From the NCBI RefSeq assembly GCF_018476525.1, contig NZ_JAHCST010000046.1:1-64000 (forward strand): a stretch of 64,000 bases of DNA, read 5' to 3'. Source of the DNA: Acrocarpospora catenulata (GTDB lineage Bacteria; Actinomycetota; Actinomycetes; Streptosporangiales; Streptosporangiaceae). The notes below the pieces were generated by a model, which ran no database searches, was not told the origin of the DNA, and saw only the letters and a list, made by a program, of their open reading frames with translations. This document shows, piece by piece, positions 8,044 to 18,814 of this stretch; within the stretch, counting starts at the first letter, position 1, and each line of letters opens with the position of its first letter. Position numbers and translations under genes: made by a program.

Positions 8044-8802
8044 GTGCGCAAGGCGATCGTCGGGATCGTGATGGCGGTTGTCCTAGTGGGCGGTTGTGCG
8101 CCCCTGGATGCTAGTGATCTTGGGCTGGAGACGCCTGGGCGAGAGGCCCAGGCGGGTGGGAAGGGAGACGGGGGCGGGACCAACCCGCTGGACAATCCGG
8201 ATGGGACGAAGCCGGGGCTGGCGCCGATCACTTCGGAGCAGGACAAGAAGGCCGCGCGGGACCTGATCGAGCAGGTCACCACGAAGGGGCGCGGGACCAA
8301 GACCGGGTACGACCGGGACAAGTTCGGGTACGCCTGGGCGGACAACGCCGACGACATCCCGCTCGCGCGCAACGGCTGCGACACCCGGAACGACATCCTC
8401 CAGCGCGACGGCCAGGACATGAAATTCCGGGACGGTTCGAACTGTGTGGTGGTCGAGATGAAGATCTTCGACCCGTACACCGAGACCACCATCACCTGGC
8501 GGAAGGAAGCCGCGTCCAAGGTCCAGATCGACCACATCATGCCGCTGTCCTACGACTGGCAGATGGGCGCCTCCCGCTGGAGCGACGCCAAACGCAAGCA
8601 GATCAGCAACGATCCGCTCAACCTGTTAGCCGTGGACGGCTCGATGAACGCTTCCAAGGGCGACTCAGGACCGGCGACCTGGCTCCCGCCCACACGCCGC
8701 ATCCGGTGCTCCTACGCCGTGCGTTTCGCCCAGGTTGCCCTGAAGTACGAACTGCCCGTTACCGCCCCCGACAAGCAGGCGATGCTCGACCAGTGCGCCT
8801 GA
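8044..8802 (+). CDS. Lipoprotein with GmrSD/DUF1524-type HNH nuclease domain
   Basis: A 252-residue protein with an N-terminal signal and lipobox (LVGGC, Cys18), followed by a Gly-rich linker and an HNH-type domain at about 85-240. The nuclease core reads VQIDHIMPL (His164), ISNDPLNLLAVDGSMNASKGD (Asn189/Asn193/Asn202 and Lys205), and RIRCSYA, as in the C-terminal DUF1524 domain of GmrSD proteins. Cys112 and Cys134 flank the first strands and may pair outside the cell. Start GTG 8044 has AGGAG five bases before it. As a lipoprotein it would act on DNA at the outer face of the membrane; nutrient or DNA-uptake roles are only inference. Confidence 0.85.
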   Translation: MRKAIVGIVMAVVLVGGCAPLDASDLGLETPGREAQAGGKGDGGGTNPLDNPDGTKPGLAPITSEQDKKAARDLIEQVTTKGRGTKTGYDRDKFGYAWADNADDIPLARNGCDTRNDILQRDGQDMKFRDGSNCVVVEMKIFDPYTETTITWRKEAASKVQIDHIMPLSYDWQMGASRWSDAKRKQISNDPLNLLAVDGSMNASKGDSGPATWLPPTRRIRCSYAVRFAQVALKYELPVTAPDKQAMLDQCA

Positions 8803-8809
8803 CCCCGGA

Positions 8810-9022
8810 TCAGCGTGCGCCGCGCACCTGAAGCGAGGCCAGCAGCGTCGTGCTGGCCTCGGTGATCGCCGCCACCGCCTCGTCGAAGGCGGCGGCGTTG
8901 TGCGCGGCGGGCGCCCGGAAGCCGGAGATCTTCCGCACGTACTGGAGGGCAGCCGCGCGGATGTCGTCCTCGGTGACCTCATCGGTGAAGGGCGGCCGCA
9001 GGGTCTTGATGCTTCGGCACAT
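8810..9022 (-). CDS. DUF2277 small protein
   Basis: A 70-residue soluble protein starting MCRSIKTLRPPFTDEVTEDDI, the conserved opening of DUF2277, followed by AAALQYVRKISGFRAPAAHNAAAFDEAV, a helical region with a conserved G-x-R-x-P segment. The family is common in actinobacteria and its role is unknown. It is convergent with the HNH lipoprotein gene (seven bases between stops) and lies 14 bases downstream of the iclR-type gene on the same strand, so it may be the last cistron of the glycolate operon. Confidence 0.8.
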   Translation of the reverse strand: MCRSIKTLRPPFTDEVTEDDIRAAALQYVRKISGFRAPAAHNAAAFDEAVAAITEASTTLLASLQVRGAR

Positions 9023-9036
9023 GCCCCTGATCGTAC

Positions 9037-9777
9037 CTACCGCCCCGAACCGAACACCTCGGTGCCGAAGTCGTCGGCGATCTTGCGAAGCTCCCGGGCC
9101 AGCTCCTCCCGATCCAGGGCGGCGATCCGCTCGGCGGGCCCGGAGACCGACATCCCCGCCACCACCCGATCTCCGTCGGAGACCGGCACGGCCAGGCAGT
9201 GCACCCCGAGCTCCTCCTCGCCGAGGTCCATCGCGTACCCGCGCTCCCGCACGGCCGCCAGCTCGTCGAGCATCGCCGCCACGCTGGTGATGGTGTGCTC
9301 GGTCCGCCGCGGCAGCCCGGTCCTGGCGAACACCGAGGCCGCGTCGGGACGCTCGGCCAGCAGCACCTTGCCCACCGCCGTGCTGTGCGGCAGCACCCGC
9401 CGCCCGACCTCGGCGAACATGCGCAACCGCCGGGGCGAGGGCACCTGCGCGACGTACACCACGAAGTCGCCCTCCAGCACCGCCATGTTGGCGGTCTCCC
9501 CGGACAACTCCACCATCTTGGCCAGGTACGGCTCCGCCCAGCCGCCCACCATGCCCTCGGCGACCCCGCCGACCCGGACCAGCGACCCGCCCAGCGCGTA
9601 CCGGCGGTCGGACTCCTGCCGCACGTACCCGCGGGCCAGCAGCGTGCGCAGCAACCGGTGGATCGTCCCGTACGGCAGGCCGGTCCGCACGGCGATCTCC
9701 GTCAGCCCGGCCTCCCCGCCCAGGTCGGCCAGCGCCTCCAGGATGTCCAGCGCCCGGTCCACGCTCTGTACACTCAC
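9037..9777 (-). CDS. IclR-family transcriptional regulator
   Basis: A 246-residue regulator. The N-terminal winged helix-turn-helix lies at about 4-65 (SVDRALDILEALADLGGEAGLTEIAVRTGLPYGTIHRLLRTL), and the C-terminal ligand-binding domain at about 80-240 (ETANMAVLEGDFVVYVAQV, LPHSTAVGKVLLA, GEEELGVHCLAVPV). Start GTG overlaps the glcF stop (GTGA), so it is translated from the aceB-glcDEF message. That placement suggests it senses a glycolate or glyoxylate pathway compound and controls the operon. A TTTCCG-N5-CGGAAA site in front of aceB is a candidate operator. Confidence 0.9.
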   Translation of the reverse strand: MSVQSVDRALDILEALADLGGEAGLTEIAVRTGLPYGTIHRLLRTLLARGYVRQESDRRYALGGSLVRVGGVAEGMVGGWAEPYLAKMVELSGETANMAVLEGDFVVYVAQVPSPRRLRMFAEVGRRVLPHSTAVGKVLLAERPDAASVFARTGLPRRTEHTITSVAAMLDELAAVRERGYAMDLGEEELGVHCLAVPVSDGDRVVAGMSVSGPAERIAALDREELARELRKIADDFGTEVFGSGR

Positions 9778-11000
9778 GCGACCACCCGCCGCCCGAGGAG
9801 CGAGGCGTCCAGCACCTGGGCGGTGTGCGCCACCGGGATCGGCTGCTCGCCCGCCCGGCGCATGGCGGCGGTGATCTGCAGCGTGCAGCCGGGGTTGGCC
9901 GAGACCAGCAGGTCGGCGCCGGTGTCCCGGACCCTGGCGGCCTTGCGGTCGCCCAGCTCCCTGGCGGGCTCCGGCTGGAACAGGTTGTAGGTCCCGGCCG
10001 AGCCGCAGCAGATCGACGACTCGGCCACCTCCCGGATGCTCAGCCCGGGGATGCCGCGCAGCAGCTCCCTGGGCTGGGCCCGTACGCCCTGGGCATGGGC
10101 CAGGTGGCAGGCGTCGTGGTAGGCCACGGTCAGCTCCAGCGGGTGCCGCTTGGCGACGGGACCCAGCTCGACCAGGAACTCGGCCAGGTCACGCACCTTG
10201 AAGGCGGCGGCACGGGCCGCCCACTCGGGTTCGTCGGCGAGCAACTCGGCGTACTCCTTCATGGCCGCCCCGCACCCGGCCGCGTTGACCACGACCGTGT
10301 CCACGCCCGCCCGTTCGAAGGCGGCGATGACCCGTTTGGCGAACTTGCGCCCGTCGTACCCGGAATGCAGGGAGAGCGCGCCGCAGCAGCCCTGGTCCTT
10401 CGGGATGACCACGTCGCAGCCCTCCATGGCCAGCACCCTGGCCGTGGCGGTGTTGACGCCCGGGAAGAACTCGCCCTGCACGCAGCCGGTGAGCAGGCCC
10501 ACCGTGGCCCGGTGCGGCCCTCGTGCGGCCACCCGCCGGGGCAGCCGTACGCGGCGGGCCGGAGGCGGGGTGAGTTCGGCCATCGCGCCCAGGGAGGGGT
10601 GCACCCGGGTCAGGAAGGTCTTCATCCGGCTGCCCAGCCTGATCGGCAGCTTGAGCAGGCGCAACCGGCGTGGGTAGGGGAACAGCGCGAACACGATGCC
10701 CCGGATGGCCCGCTCCTGCGGCTGCCGCACGTGCTCCCGCTCCACCTCGGCCCTGGTCAGCTCGATCAGGCGGTCGTACCTGACACCGGAAGGGCAGGCG
10801 GTGACGCAGGCCATGCAGCCGAGGCAGGCGTCGAAGTGACCGGCCATCTCGGGGGTGAGCGGGGTGCCCTGGACGTGCTGGTCCATGAGGTGGATGCGCC
10901 CGCGCGGGGAGTCCATCTCCTCGCCCCACAGCACGTACGTCGGGCACGTCGGCAGGCAGAACCCGCAGTGCACACAGTCTTTGATCAGTTCGGCGTCCAT
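9774..11000 (-). CDS. glcF: Glycolate oxidase iron-sulfur subunit
   Basis: A 408-residue subunit that passes electrons from the flavin subunits to the quinone pool. Two ferredoxin-type cysteine clusters are visible: CVHCGFCLPTCP (9-20) and CLGCMACVTACP (59-70), each binding a 4Fe-4S centre. Further on are two CCG domains with DQGCCGALS and SICCGSAGTYN. ATG 10998-11000 is chosen because it overlaps the glcE stop by one base (TGATG), as for the other genes of this operon. Longer upstream reading is a shadow of glcE. Confidence 0.93.
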   Translation of the reverse strand: MDAELIKDCVHCGFCLPTCPTYVLWGEEMDSPRGRIHLMDQHVQGTPLTPEMAGHFDACLGCMACVTACPSGVRYDRLIELTRAEVEREHVRQPQERAIRGIVFALFPYPRRLRLLKLPIRLGSRMKTFLTRVHPSLGAMAELTPPPARRVRLPRRVAARGPHRATVGLLTGCVQGEFFPGVNTATARVLAMEGCDVVIPKDQGCCGALSLHSGYDGRKFAKRVIAAFERAGVDTVVVNAAGCGAAMKEYAELLADEPEWAARAAAFKVRDLAEFLVELGPVAKRHPLELTVAYHDACHLAHAQGVRAQPRELLRGIPGLSIREVAESSICCGSAGTYNLFQPEPARELGDRKAARVRDTGADLLVSANPGCTLQITAAMRRAGEQPIPVAHTAQVLDASLLGRRVVA

Positions 11001-12220
11001 CAGATCCCTCCCGCGAAGCGGCCCGGTGACATCCGGCGGTCCGGGTCGAACCGCTCCTTGACCCGGCGCATCAGGCCGAGCGCGCCGATCGGCCCCCACC
11101 GGTCGGCCCCGCCGTCCGGCCCGGCGAGCACCGTCACCCGCCCGCCGAGCGGGGCCAGCCGGGCACGGATGCCGGTCACCCCCGCGCCGTCCCGCAGGCC
11201 GAGGTGAAAGACCCCGGCCCCGGCCGACCCGCGCAGCCGCCGCCCGGGAAGATCGGCCCCGGCGACCTCCCGGACGGCCTGTCCGGCCACCCCCGGGGGC
11301 ACCCGGATCTCCGCCAGCGTGACGTGTTCCGGCAGCCGTCCCCACCAGGCGGGCGGTTTGTCGCCGAGCTCCGCCCCGGTCATGATCGCCCGTACGGCCT
11401 CGGCCCGCTCCTCCGCCGCCGCGCCCTCCACCAGGACGGACAGTGTGTAGACGTCCCCGGAGTCCGCCCAGTCCAGTTCGATGGCCGTGGGCTCGGCCTG
11501 GGACGCGGCCAGCTCCTGGAGCAGCGGGCCGGGGTCGACCGGGAACTCCCGGCGCAGCTCGCGGCCCCGCCGGACGTCGGTGCCGTACTCGGCGGTCACC
11601 CAGCGCCGCTCGGGCGGCAGCGGGTGCAGGCGGAAGTTGGCCTCGGTGATGACGCCCAGCGTGCCGTACGAGCCGGTGAAGAGCTTGCCCAGGTCGTAGC
11701 CGGCGACGTTCTTGACCACCTTGCCGCCGGAGCGGGCGACGGTGCCGTCGGCGAGCACCACGGTGATGCCGATGAGCAGGTCGCGGGCGGTGCCGTACCG
11801 GAACCTGCGGGGGCCGGCCAGGGCGGTGGCGAGCAGGCCGCCGACCGTGGTGCCGGGGACGGGCACGTCCAGGGCGAGTTCCTGGCCGGCGATGGCCAGC
11901 CGGTCCCGCAGCGTCTCCAGCGTGATCCCGGCCTGCACCCGGAGCACGAGGTCGCCGGCCACGTGCTCGACCACCTCGGAGAGGCAGCACAGGTCCACCA
12001 GCAGGTCGCAGCGCTCCGGCGGCGGGCCCCAGTCCAGCTTGGTGCCCCCGCCCACCGGGACCACGGCCAGGTCCCGCTCGGCCGCCACCCGCAGCAGCGC
12101 GGCGACCTCCTCGGTGCTCTCCGGCAGCGCCACCCAGCGCGGGCGCACGCCGGCGACCGCGTCCTGCGCGCCGGCCGGCCGGAGTGTCACGCCGGTGCTC
12201 GCCAGCGCTTCGTCAGCCAT
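11000..12220 (-). CDS. glcE: Glycolate oxidase FAD-binding subunit GlcE
   Basis: A 406-residue FAD-linked subunit. The PCMH-type FAD domain occupies about 25-200, with VVPVGGGTKLDWG, the GTTVGGLLATALAGPRRFRYG loop around the flavin phosphate, and GGKVVKNVAGYDLGKLFTGSYGTLGVI. The C-terminal part is smaller than in GlcD, as usual for GlcE. The start (ATG 12218-12220) overlaps the glcD stop by one base. It works with GlcD and GlcF at the membrane to oxidise glycolate to glyoxylate. Confidence 0.92.
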   Translation of the reverse strand: MADEALASTGVTLRPAGAQDAVAGVRPRWVALPESTEEVAALLRVAAERDLAVVPVGGGTKLDWGPPPERCDLLVDLCCLSEVVEHVAGDLVLRVQAGITLETLRDRLAIAGQELALDVPVPGTTVGGLLATALAGPRRFRYGTARDLLIGITVVLADGTVARSGGKVVKNVAGYDLGKLFTGSYGTLGVITEANFRLHPLPPERRWVTAEYGTDVRRGRELRREFPVDPGPLLQELAASQAEPTAIELDWADSGDVYTLSVLVEGAAAEERAEAVRAIMTGAELGDKPPAWWGRLPEHVTLAEIRVPPGVAGQAVREVAGADLPGRRLRGSAGAGVFHLGLRDGAGVTGIRARLAPLGGRVTVLAGPDGGADRWGPIGALGLMRRVKERFDPDRRMSPGRFAGGI

Positions 12221-13649
12221 CAGAACAGCTCCGCCTCGTGCGGGTGCGGGCCTTTCCTGACTCGGGGCACCTCGCCGCACAGGCGTGGGGTCGGGAAGAT
12301 CTTGCCAGGGTTGGACAGGTACCCCGGGTCGAAGGCGCAGCGCACCAGCTGCATGGTCGCCAGATCGTCATCGGTGAACATTCTCGGCATATATCGGGAC
12401 TTGTCGACGCCGACGCCGTGTTCGCCGGTGATCGAGCCGCCGTGCTCGATGCACAGGTCGAGGATGCGGCCGCTCACCGTCTCGGCCCGCTCGCCCTGCC
12501 CCGGTTCGGCGTCGTCGAAGAGCACCAGGGGGTGCAGGTTGCCGTCCCCGGCGTGGAACACGTTGGCCACCCGGATGCCGAACTCCTCCTGCAACCTGTC
12601 GATGCCCGCCAGCACCTCCGGCAGCGCGGTGCGCGGCACCACCCCGTCCTGCACGATGTAGGCCGGGCTGATCCGCCCCACCGCCGCGAACGCGGACTTG
12701 CGGCCCCGCCAGATCGCCGCCCGCTCCTCCGCCGAGGCGGCGACCCGGATCTCGAAGGAACCCGCCTCCCGGCAGATCCGCTCCACCGCCGCGAACTGCC
12801 GCGCCACCTCGGCCGTCGGACCGTCCAGCTCCACGATCAGCACGGCTCCGGCCCCCGCCGGGTACTCGCACCGCACCGCGGCCTCGGCGGCCTCGATGGC
12901 CAGCGCGTCCATCATCTCGATGGCGGCCGGGACGATCCCGGCCCCGATGATCGACGACACGGCGGTGCCGCCGCCCTCGATGGTGGCGAACGCGGCCAGC
13001 AGGGTGGTGACGGTCTCCGGGGCCCGCGACAGCCGTACCGTGATCTTGGTGGCGATGCCCAGGGTGCCCTCCGAGCCGATGAAGGCGCCCAGCAGGTCGT
13101 AGCCGTCGTCCAGCTCGGTCAGCTCCACTATGTCCCCGTCCGGGGTGACCAGTTCCAGGGCCAGCACGTGGTTGACGGTGAAGCCGTACTTCAGGCAGTG
13201 CGCGCCGCCGGAGTTCTCCGCGACGTTGCCGCCGATGGAGCAGATCTGCTGGCTGGAGGGGTCGGGGGCGTAGTAGTACCCGGCGTCCCTGACCGCCTCG
13301 GTGATGGCCAGGTTGGTCACCCCCGGCTCCACCACCGCGCGCCGGTTGGGCAGGTCGATGTCCAGGATGCGGCGCATCCGGGAGGTCACGATCAGTACGC
13401 CGTCGGAGCGGGGCAGCGCGCCGCCGGACAGCCCGGTGCCGGAGCCCCGGGCCACGAACGGGACCTGGAACTCCTGGCACAGGCGGACCACGGCGGCGAT
13501 CTCCTCCGCCGACTCGGGCAGCACGACCACGCCGGGCGTGGCGCGGTGGTAGGTGAGGCCGTCGCACTCGTAGGTGCGCAGCCGGACCGGATCGGTGATC
13601 ACCGCCTGGTCCGGCAGCACCGCCTTAAGTCGCTGGGCAAGCGTCGCGA

Positions 13650-13653
<4 letters not shown>
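12220..13653 (-). CDS. glcD: Glycolate oxidase FAD-binding subunit GlcD
   Basis: A 477-residue subunit that oxidises glycolate (or a related 2-hydroxy acid). The FAD domain shows [33 protein letters not shown] and [14 protein letters not shown]. The C-terminal cap/FAD-oxidase domain has [10 protein letters not shown] and [15 protein letters not shown], typical of the GlcD/D-lactate dehydrogenase family. The start overlaps the aceB stop (ATGA). Because GlcE and GlcF follow and malate synthase precedes, glycolate is the likely substrate rather than lactate. Confidence 0.93.
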
Positions 13654-15236
<1,583 letters not shown>

Positions 15237-15245
15237 GGCACGTCC

Positions 15246-15262
15246 TTTCCGTAATGCGGAAA
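15246..15262. promoter_or_regulatory. Candidate IclR-type operator in front of aceB
   Basis: TTTCCG-TAATG-CGGAAA is an exact 6+6 inverted repeat nine bases upstream of the aceB ATG, overlapping its ribosome-binding site. A second half-site (TTCCGC on the minus strand) lies about 20 bases further upstream, next to an AT-rich AATATTTTTT stretch. IclR-family regulators bind short palindromes of this general kind, so the operon's own regulator is the natural candidate. This assignment is inference. Confidence 0.5.
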
Positions 15263-15392
15263 AAATATTCTGTCCAGCGGAATCGACGCTACTTGATGGC
15301 ATTTTGGGAAGCAATCCGGGGGTCGCCCTCAGGGCGGTATGGGGGGCATCCCTGATGGGCGGCAGGCCCGTGCCGTACGGAGAATCGGGAAC

Positions 15393-16073
15393 ATGAGAGT
15401 GAAGCAGGGGCTGGCCCTGGCAGGGGCGGTCATGGGGGCCGGCCTGGTGTTGTCCGGGTGTGGGATGGATCTGAACTTCGGCCGTTCGCAGGCCGTACAG
15501 GACTACGACGTCAGCGACAAGGTGACCGCGCTCAGCGTGAACACCGGGGCGGGGGACGTGGTGGTCAACGAGTCCGACCGGACCGGGATCAAGGTCACCG
15601 AGACCGTGCACTACCGGGGCGAGCGACCGGAGGGCGGGCACCGGGTGGACGGCGAGACGCTGATGCTGGAGTACGACTGCGGGGACTGCTCGGTGGACTA
15701 CCACGTCGAGGTGCCCAAGGGGCTCAGGGTGAAGATCGACACCGGCTCGGGGCACATCACCCTGCGCTCGCTGTCCGGCCCGCTCGACCTGTCCGCCGGC
15801 TCCGGCGACATCGAAGCCAGGGGGCTGGGCGGCAGGACCGCGCTGGCCAACACCGGCTCGGGCGACATCGAGCTGCGGTACGTCTCGCCGCCCGATCAGG
15901 CCACCCTGGAGACCGGATCGGGAAACGGCGTGCTGTACGTGCCGAAGGGCGCCTACAACGTGGAGTTGAACACCGGTTCCGGCGACAGGACCGTCCAGGT
16001 CACCGAGGATCCCGCCGCCACTCGCAAGATCGTCATCAAGACGGGCTCGGGCGACGCCAAGATCCTCGTATGA
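15393..16073 (+). CDS. DUF4097 (beta-helix-like) lipoprotein
   Basis: A 226-residue lipoprotein: signal with lipobox LVLSGC (Cys23), then a beta-rich repeat domain at about 45-226. The repeats have a recurrent [N/D]TG[S/A]GD core ([77 protein letters not shown]), matching DUF4097 'putative adhesin' domains. Two cysteines (CGDCS) lie between the first and second repeats. ATG 15393 follows a GGAG...GGGA stretch. Stacked beta-turns of this kind suggest a solenoid at the cell surface. The ligand is unknown. Confidence 0.85.
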   Translation: MRVKQGLALAGAVMGAGLVLSGCGMDLNFGRSQAVQDYDVSDKVTALSVNTGAGDVVVNESDRTGIKVTETVHYRGERPEGGHRVDGETLMLEYDCGDCSVDYHVEVPKGLRVKIDTGSGHITLRSLSGPLDLSAGSGDIEARGLGGRTALANTGSGDIELRYVSPPDQATLETGSGNGVLYVPKGAYNVELNTGSGDRTVQVTEDPAATRKIVIKTGSGDAKILV

Positions 16074-16080
16074 CCTTGAG

Positions 16081-16096
16081 TCCCGAAATTTCGGGA
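16081..16096. repeat. 16-bp perfect palindrome
   Basis: TCCCGAAATTTCGGGA begins eight bases after the DUF4097 gene stop, exactly where the similarity of the broken oxidoreductase gene fades. A shorter relative, ACGAAATTTCGT, lies at about 61729-61740 upstream of urtB. It may be a small terminator or a protein site; no loop is available for a normal terminator. Confidence 0.5.
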
Positions 16097-16119
16097 TCTA
16101 GGGGAGAACGGGGAAGGCG

Positions 16120-16825
16120 CCCACGGCCACCTGGCCGTTCCTCCGGCGCTGTCGCGGTGACCTCGCGGAAGGCGTCCAGCACGGCGGCGGCCCTGGTGGC
16201 AGGCCAGATCTGGCGGCCGCCGTAGAGCTCGGGGGCCGGGAACAGCTCTATCTCGGCCGCGGTGATCAGGGCGAAGTCACCGCCGCCGCCCGCGCAGCGC
16301 CCAGAACAGGTCGGGGTCGGAGTCGGCGGTGACCCGCGCCGGGACGCCGTCCGCGGTCACCGCCTCCAGGGCCCGCACGCCGCTCGCGCCGAACCCGTGG
16401 CGGCGGCTGAACCAGCTCAGGCCGCCGCCGAGCAGAAACCCGGTCACGCTGACCACGGGGGAGCTGCCGGTCAGGCCGTACTTGGCGGTGGCCTGGAGCA
16501 CCTCGCCCCACTGCGCGCCCGCCTCCACCCGGGCCACCCGGCGCTCGGGGTCCACCGTCACGCCGCGCAGCCGGTGGGTGCGCAGCAGCACCTCGCCGTC
16601 CAGCCCCTCGGCCGCGCCGTGCCCGCTCGGCTGGGTCACCACCGACAACCCGGCCAGGCCGGCGTGCCGTACCGTCGCGGCCACGTCGTCGGCGTCCTCG
16701 GGGATCACCACGGCCCGTACGCCGCTCTGGTCCACGGCCCGGTTGAAGGGCAGCAGCGCGGTGGCGAAATCGTCGTCCCCGGGGCGGAGCACCTGCCCCT
16801 TGATCACATCGCTGAAGTCGTTCAC
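16120..16825 (-). pseudogene. Broken FAD-binding (BBE/GlcD-like) oxidoreductase
   Basis: The intact part, 16277-16825 (start GTG), encodes the front half of a flavin oxidase: AVVIPEDADDVAATVRHAG, VVTQPSGHGAAEGLDG, VEAGAQWGEVLQATAKYGLTG and VTGFLLGGGLSWFSRRHG. It stops just after LFWALRG. Removing one G from the G-rich run there restores the expected GGGGDFALITAAEIELFP continuation for about 50 further residues in the next frame. The similarity then ends before 16100, so the C-terminal half with the berberine-bridge region is missing. The gene is thus frameshifted and truncated; a sequencing error could explain the frameshift but not the truncation. Confidence 0.75.
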
Positions 16826-16980
16826 GCCCGTATCGTGCGAGGGGCCGGTTGCCGATGAGCTGGGACTGACTGGGTAGCGACTTGACGGCTACTGGGGCTT
16901 TATCAGGATGCGCGATCTTGAGGTGTCGTGCCACCATCGAGGGGAAGACACCACGGTGTCGGACTGTTGAGCTAGTAGAG

Positions 16981-18387
16981 ATGGCATATATGCGGAACGA
17001 GCCAGAAGACATCGGCGATTACGAACTTGAGGAGCGCCAGGCGCTCAGGCGGGTCGTCGGTCTCTCGACAGAGCTCGAAGACATCACCGAGGTCGAGTAC
17101 CGGCAGCTCAGGCTGGAGCGGGTGGTCCTGGTCGGGGTGTGGACCGGCGGGACCGTCTTCGACGCCGAGAACTCCCTCCAGGAACTGAAGCTGCTGGCCG
17201 AGACGGCGGGATCCGAGGTCCTGGAGGGCCTGATCCAGCGCCGCGACCGGCCCGATTCGGCCACCTACATCGGCTCAGGCAAGGCCGCCGAGCTGCGTGA
17301 CATCGTCGCCGCCTCCGGCGCCGACACGGTCATCTGCGACGGTGAACTCACCCCCGGCCAGCTCCGGCAGCTGGAAGAGGTGGTGAAGGTCAAGGTCATC
17401 GACCGCACCGCGCTGATCCTGGACATCTTCGCCCAGCACGCCAAGAGCCGCGAGGGCAAGGCCCAGGTCGAGCTGGCCCAGCTGCAGTACCTGCTGCCCC
17501 GCCTGCGCGGCTGGGGTGGCAACCTGTCCCGGCAGGTCGGCGGCCGGGCCGCGGGCGGCGTCGGCATCGGCGGCCGTGGTCCCGGTGAGACGAAGATCGA
17601 GCTGGACCGGCGGCGCATCCGCGAGCGCATGTCCAAGCTGCGGCGGCAGATCAAGGAGATGTCCACCGCCAGGGACACCAAGCGCCACCGGCGCCAGGTC
17701 CGCGAAGTGCCCGCCGTGGCCATCGCCGGATACACCAACGCCGGCAAGTCCTCCCTGCTCAACCGGCTCACCGGCGCGGGCGTGCTGGTCGAGGACGCGC
17801 TCTTCGCCACCCTCGACCCGACCGTGCGGCGGGCCCGCACGCCCGAGGGGCGCCTGTTCACGCTGGCCGACACGGTGGGCTTCGTGCGCCACCTGCCGCA
17901 CCAGCTGATCGAGGCGTTCCGGTCCACCCTGGAGGAGGTCGGCGACGCCGATCTCATCCTGCACGTGGTGGACGGCTCCCACCCCGATCCGGAGTCCCAG
18001 CTGGCCGCGGTGCGTGAGGTGATCGCCGAGATCCCCGGTACCAAGGACATCCCGGAGATCGTCGTGGTCAACAAGTCCGACGCCGCCGATCCGGTGGTGC
18101 TGGCCCGGCTGACCATGCGCGAGCGGCACAGCATCGTGGTGTCGGCGCGGACCGGCGCCGGGATCGGCGAGCTGATGGCGCTGATCGAGCGGGAGCTGCC
18201 CCGGCTGGACCACGAGGTGCACGTGCTGGTGCCCTACGACCGGGGCGACCTGGTGGCCAGGGCGCACAAGGAGGGCGAGGTGCTGTCGCTGGAGCACACC
18301 GGGGACGGCACGATCCTCCGCGCGCGGGTGCTGCCCAGTCTGTTCCACGAGCTCGATCGTGTGGCCAAACCGGTAGAAACGGTCTAG
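16981..18387 (+). CDS. hflX: GTPase HflX (ribosome-associated)
   Basis: A 468-residue GTPase that splits or rescues ribosomes under stress. The N-terminal HflX domain includes SATYIGSGKAAEL and FAQHAKSREGKAQVELAQLQYLLPRL. A glycine-rich linker (GGRAAGGVGIGGRGPGETKIE) and a coiled-coil helix follow. The G domain has AGYTNAGKSSLLNRL (G1), DTVGFVRHLPHQLIEAFRSTLEE (G3/switch) and VVNKSD (G4). ATG 16981 is used; ATG 16990 is close. The open frame continues upstream to 16882 without a good start. Confidence 0.95.
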   Translation: MAYMRNEPEDIGDYELEERQALRRVVGLSTELEDITEVEYRQLRLERVVLVGVWTGGTVFDAENSLQELKLLAETAGSEVLEGLIQRRDRPDSATYIGSGKAAELRDIVAASGADTVICDGELTPGQLRQLEEVVKVKVIDRTALILDIFAQHAKSREGKAQVELAQLQYLLPRLRGWGGNLSRQVGGRAAGGVGIGGRGPGETKIELDRRRIRERMSKLRRQIKEMSTARDTKRHRRQVREVPAVAIAGYTNAGKSSLLNRLTGAGVLVEDALFATLDPTVRRARTPEGRLFTLADTVGFVRHLPHQLIEAFRSTLEEVGDADLILHVVDGSHPDPESQLAAVREVIAEIPGTKDIPEIVVVNKSDAADPVVLARLTMRERHSIVVSARTGAGIGELMALIERELPRLDHEVHVLVPYDRGDLVARAHKEGEVLSLEHTGDGTILRARVLPSLFHELDRVAKPVETV

Positions 18388-18814
18388 ACTGCCCCATTCC
18401 TCACCGGACTAAACCGGCTCTTTACTGTCTCTTGGTGACAAATCGGAGAATTCGGGGAGGCTTGCCCGAAAGCGGCCGGAGAACGGCTCTGGCCGCAACG
18501 GATCGGCGTTGCTAGGATAAGCCAAGCCTTACGCGACAATCTTGCGCGGGTACCACGATGACACCAGTGACTGCAGTGACACCTGGGGTGCGGGTGCTTT
18601 TGCCGGGTCTGAGCTGGGGAGACGGACTCCGGAGTGACGGGGGAGAAGGACGGGTCAACCGGATGCCAGGGAGGCGAACCGGCGTTCTTCTCAATAACCC
18701 TGTACAGCGAGCCGACCTGTGAAATAACGTAACTGAACTGAAATCGCCGAGGCGACCCTCACGGCGATCCGTCATCGCACAACCCGGTGCGCGATGAGAG
18801 CAGGAGACCCCCCA
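18388..18814. other. Long leader region before hutI, no gene seen
   Basis: This 427-base gap between hflX and the leader ORF of hutI has no convincing gene on either strand. Visible items are a GC-rich AGAACGGCTCTGGCCG stretch, a weakly symmetric AGGATAAGCCAAGCCTTA element at about 18514, and an AT-richer stretch (AAATAACGTAACTGAACTGA) at about 18722-18741. The hutI promoter probably lies here. Confidence 0.5.

Noticed and set aside
16270-16310. Programmed frameshift in the flavin oxidoreductase
   Set aside because: The downstream frame also loses the C-terminal half of the protein, so decay is the simpler explanation.
18512-18531. Iron-box-like (DmdR/IdeR) site CTAGGATAAGCCAAGCCTTA
   Set aside because: Only about 12 of 19 positions fit the consensus, and the adjacent genes have no iron function.
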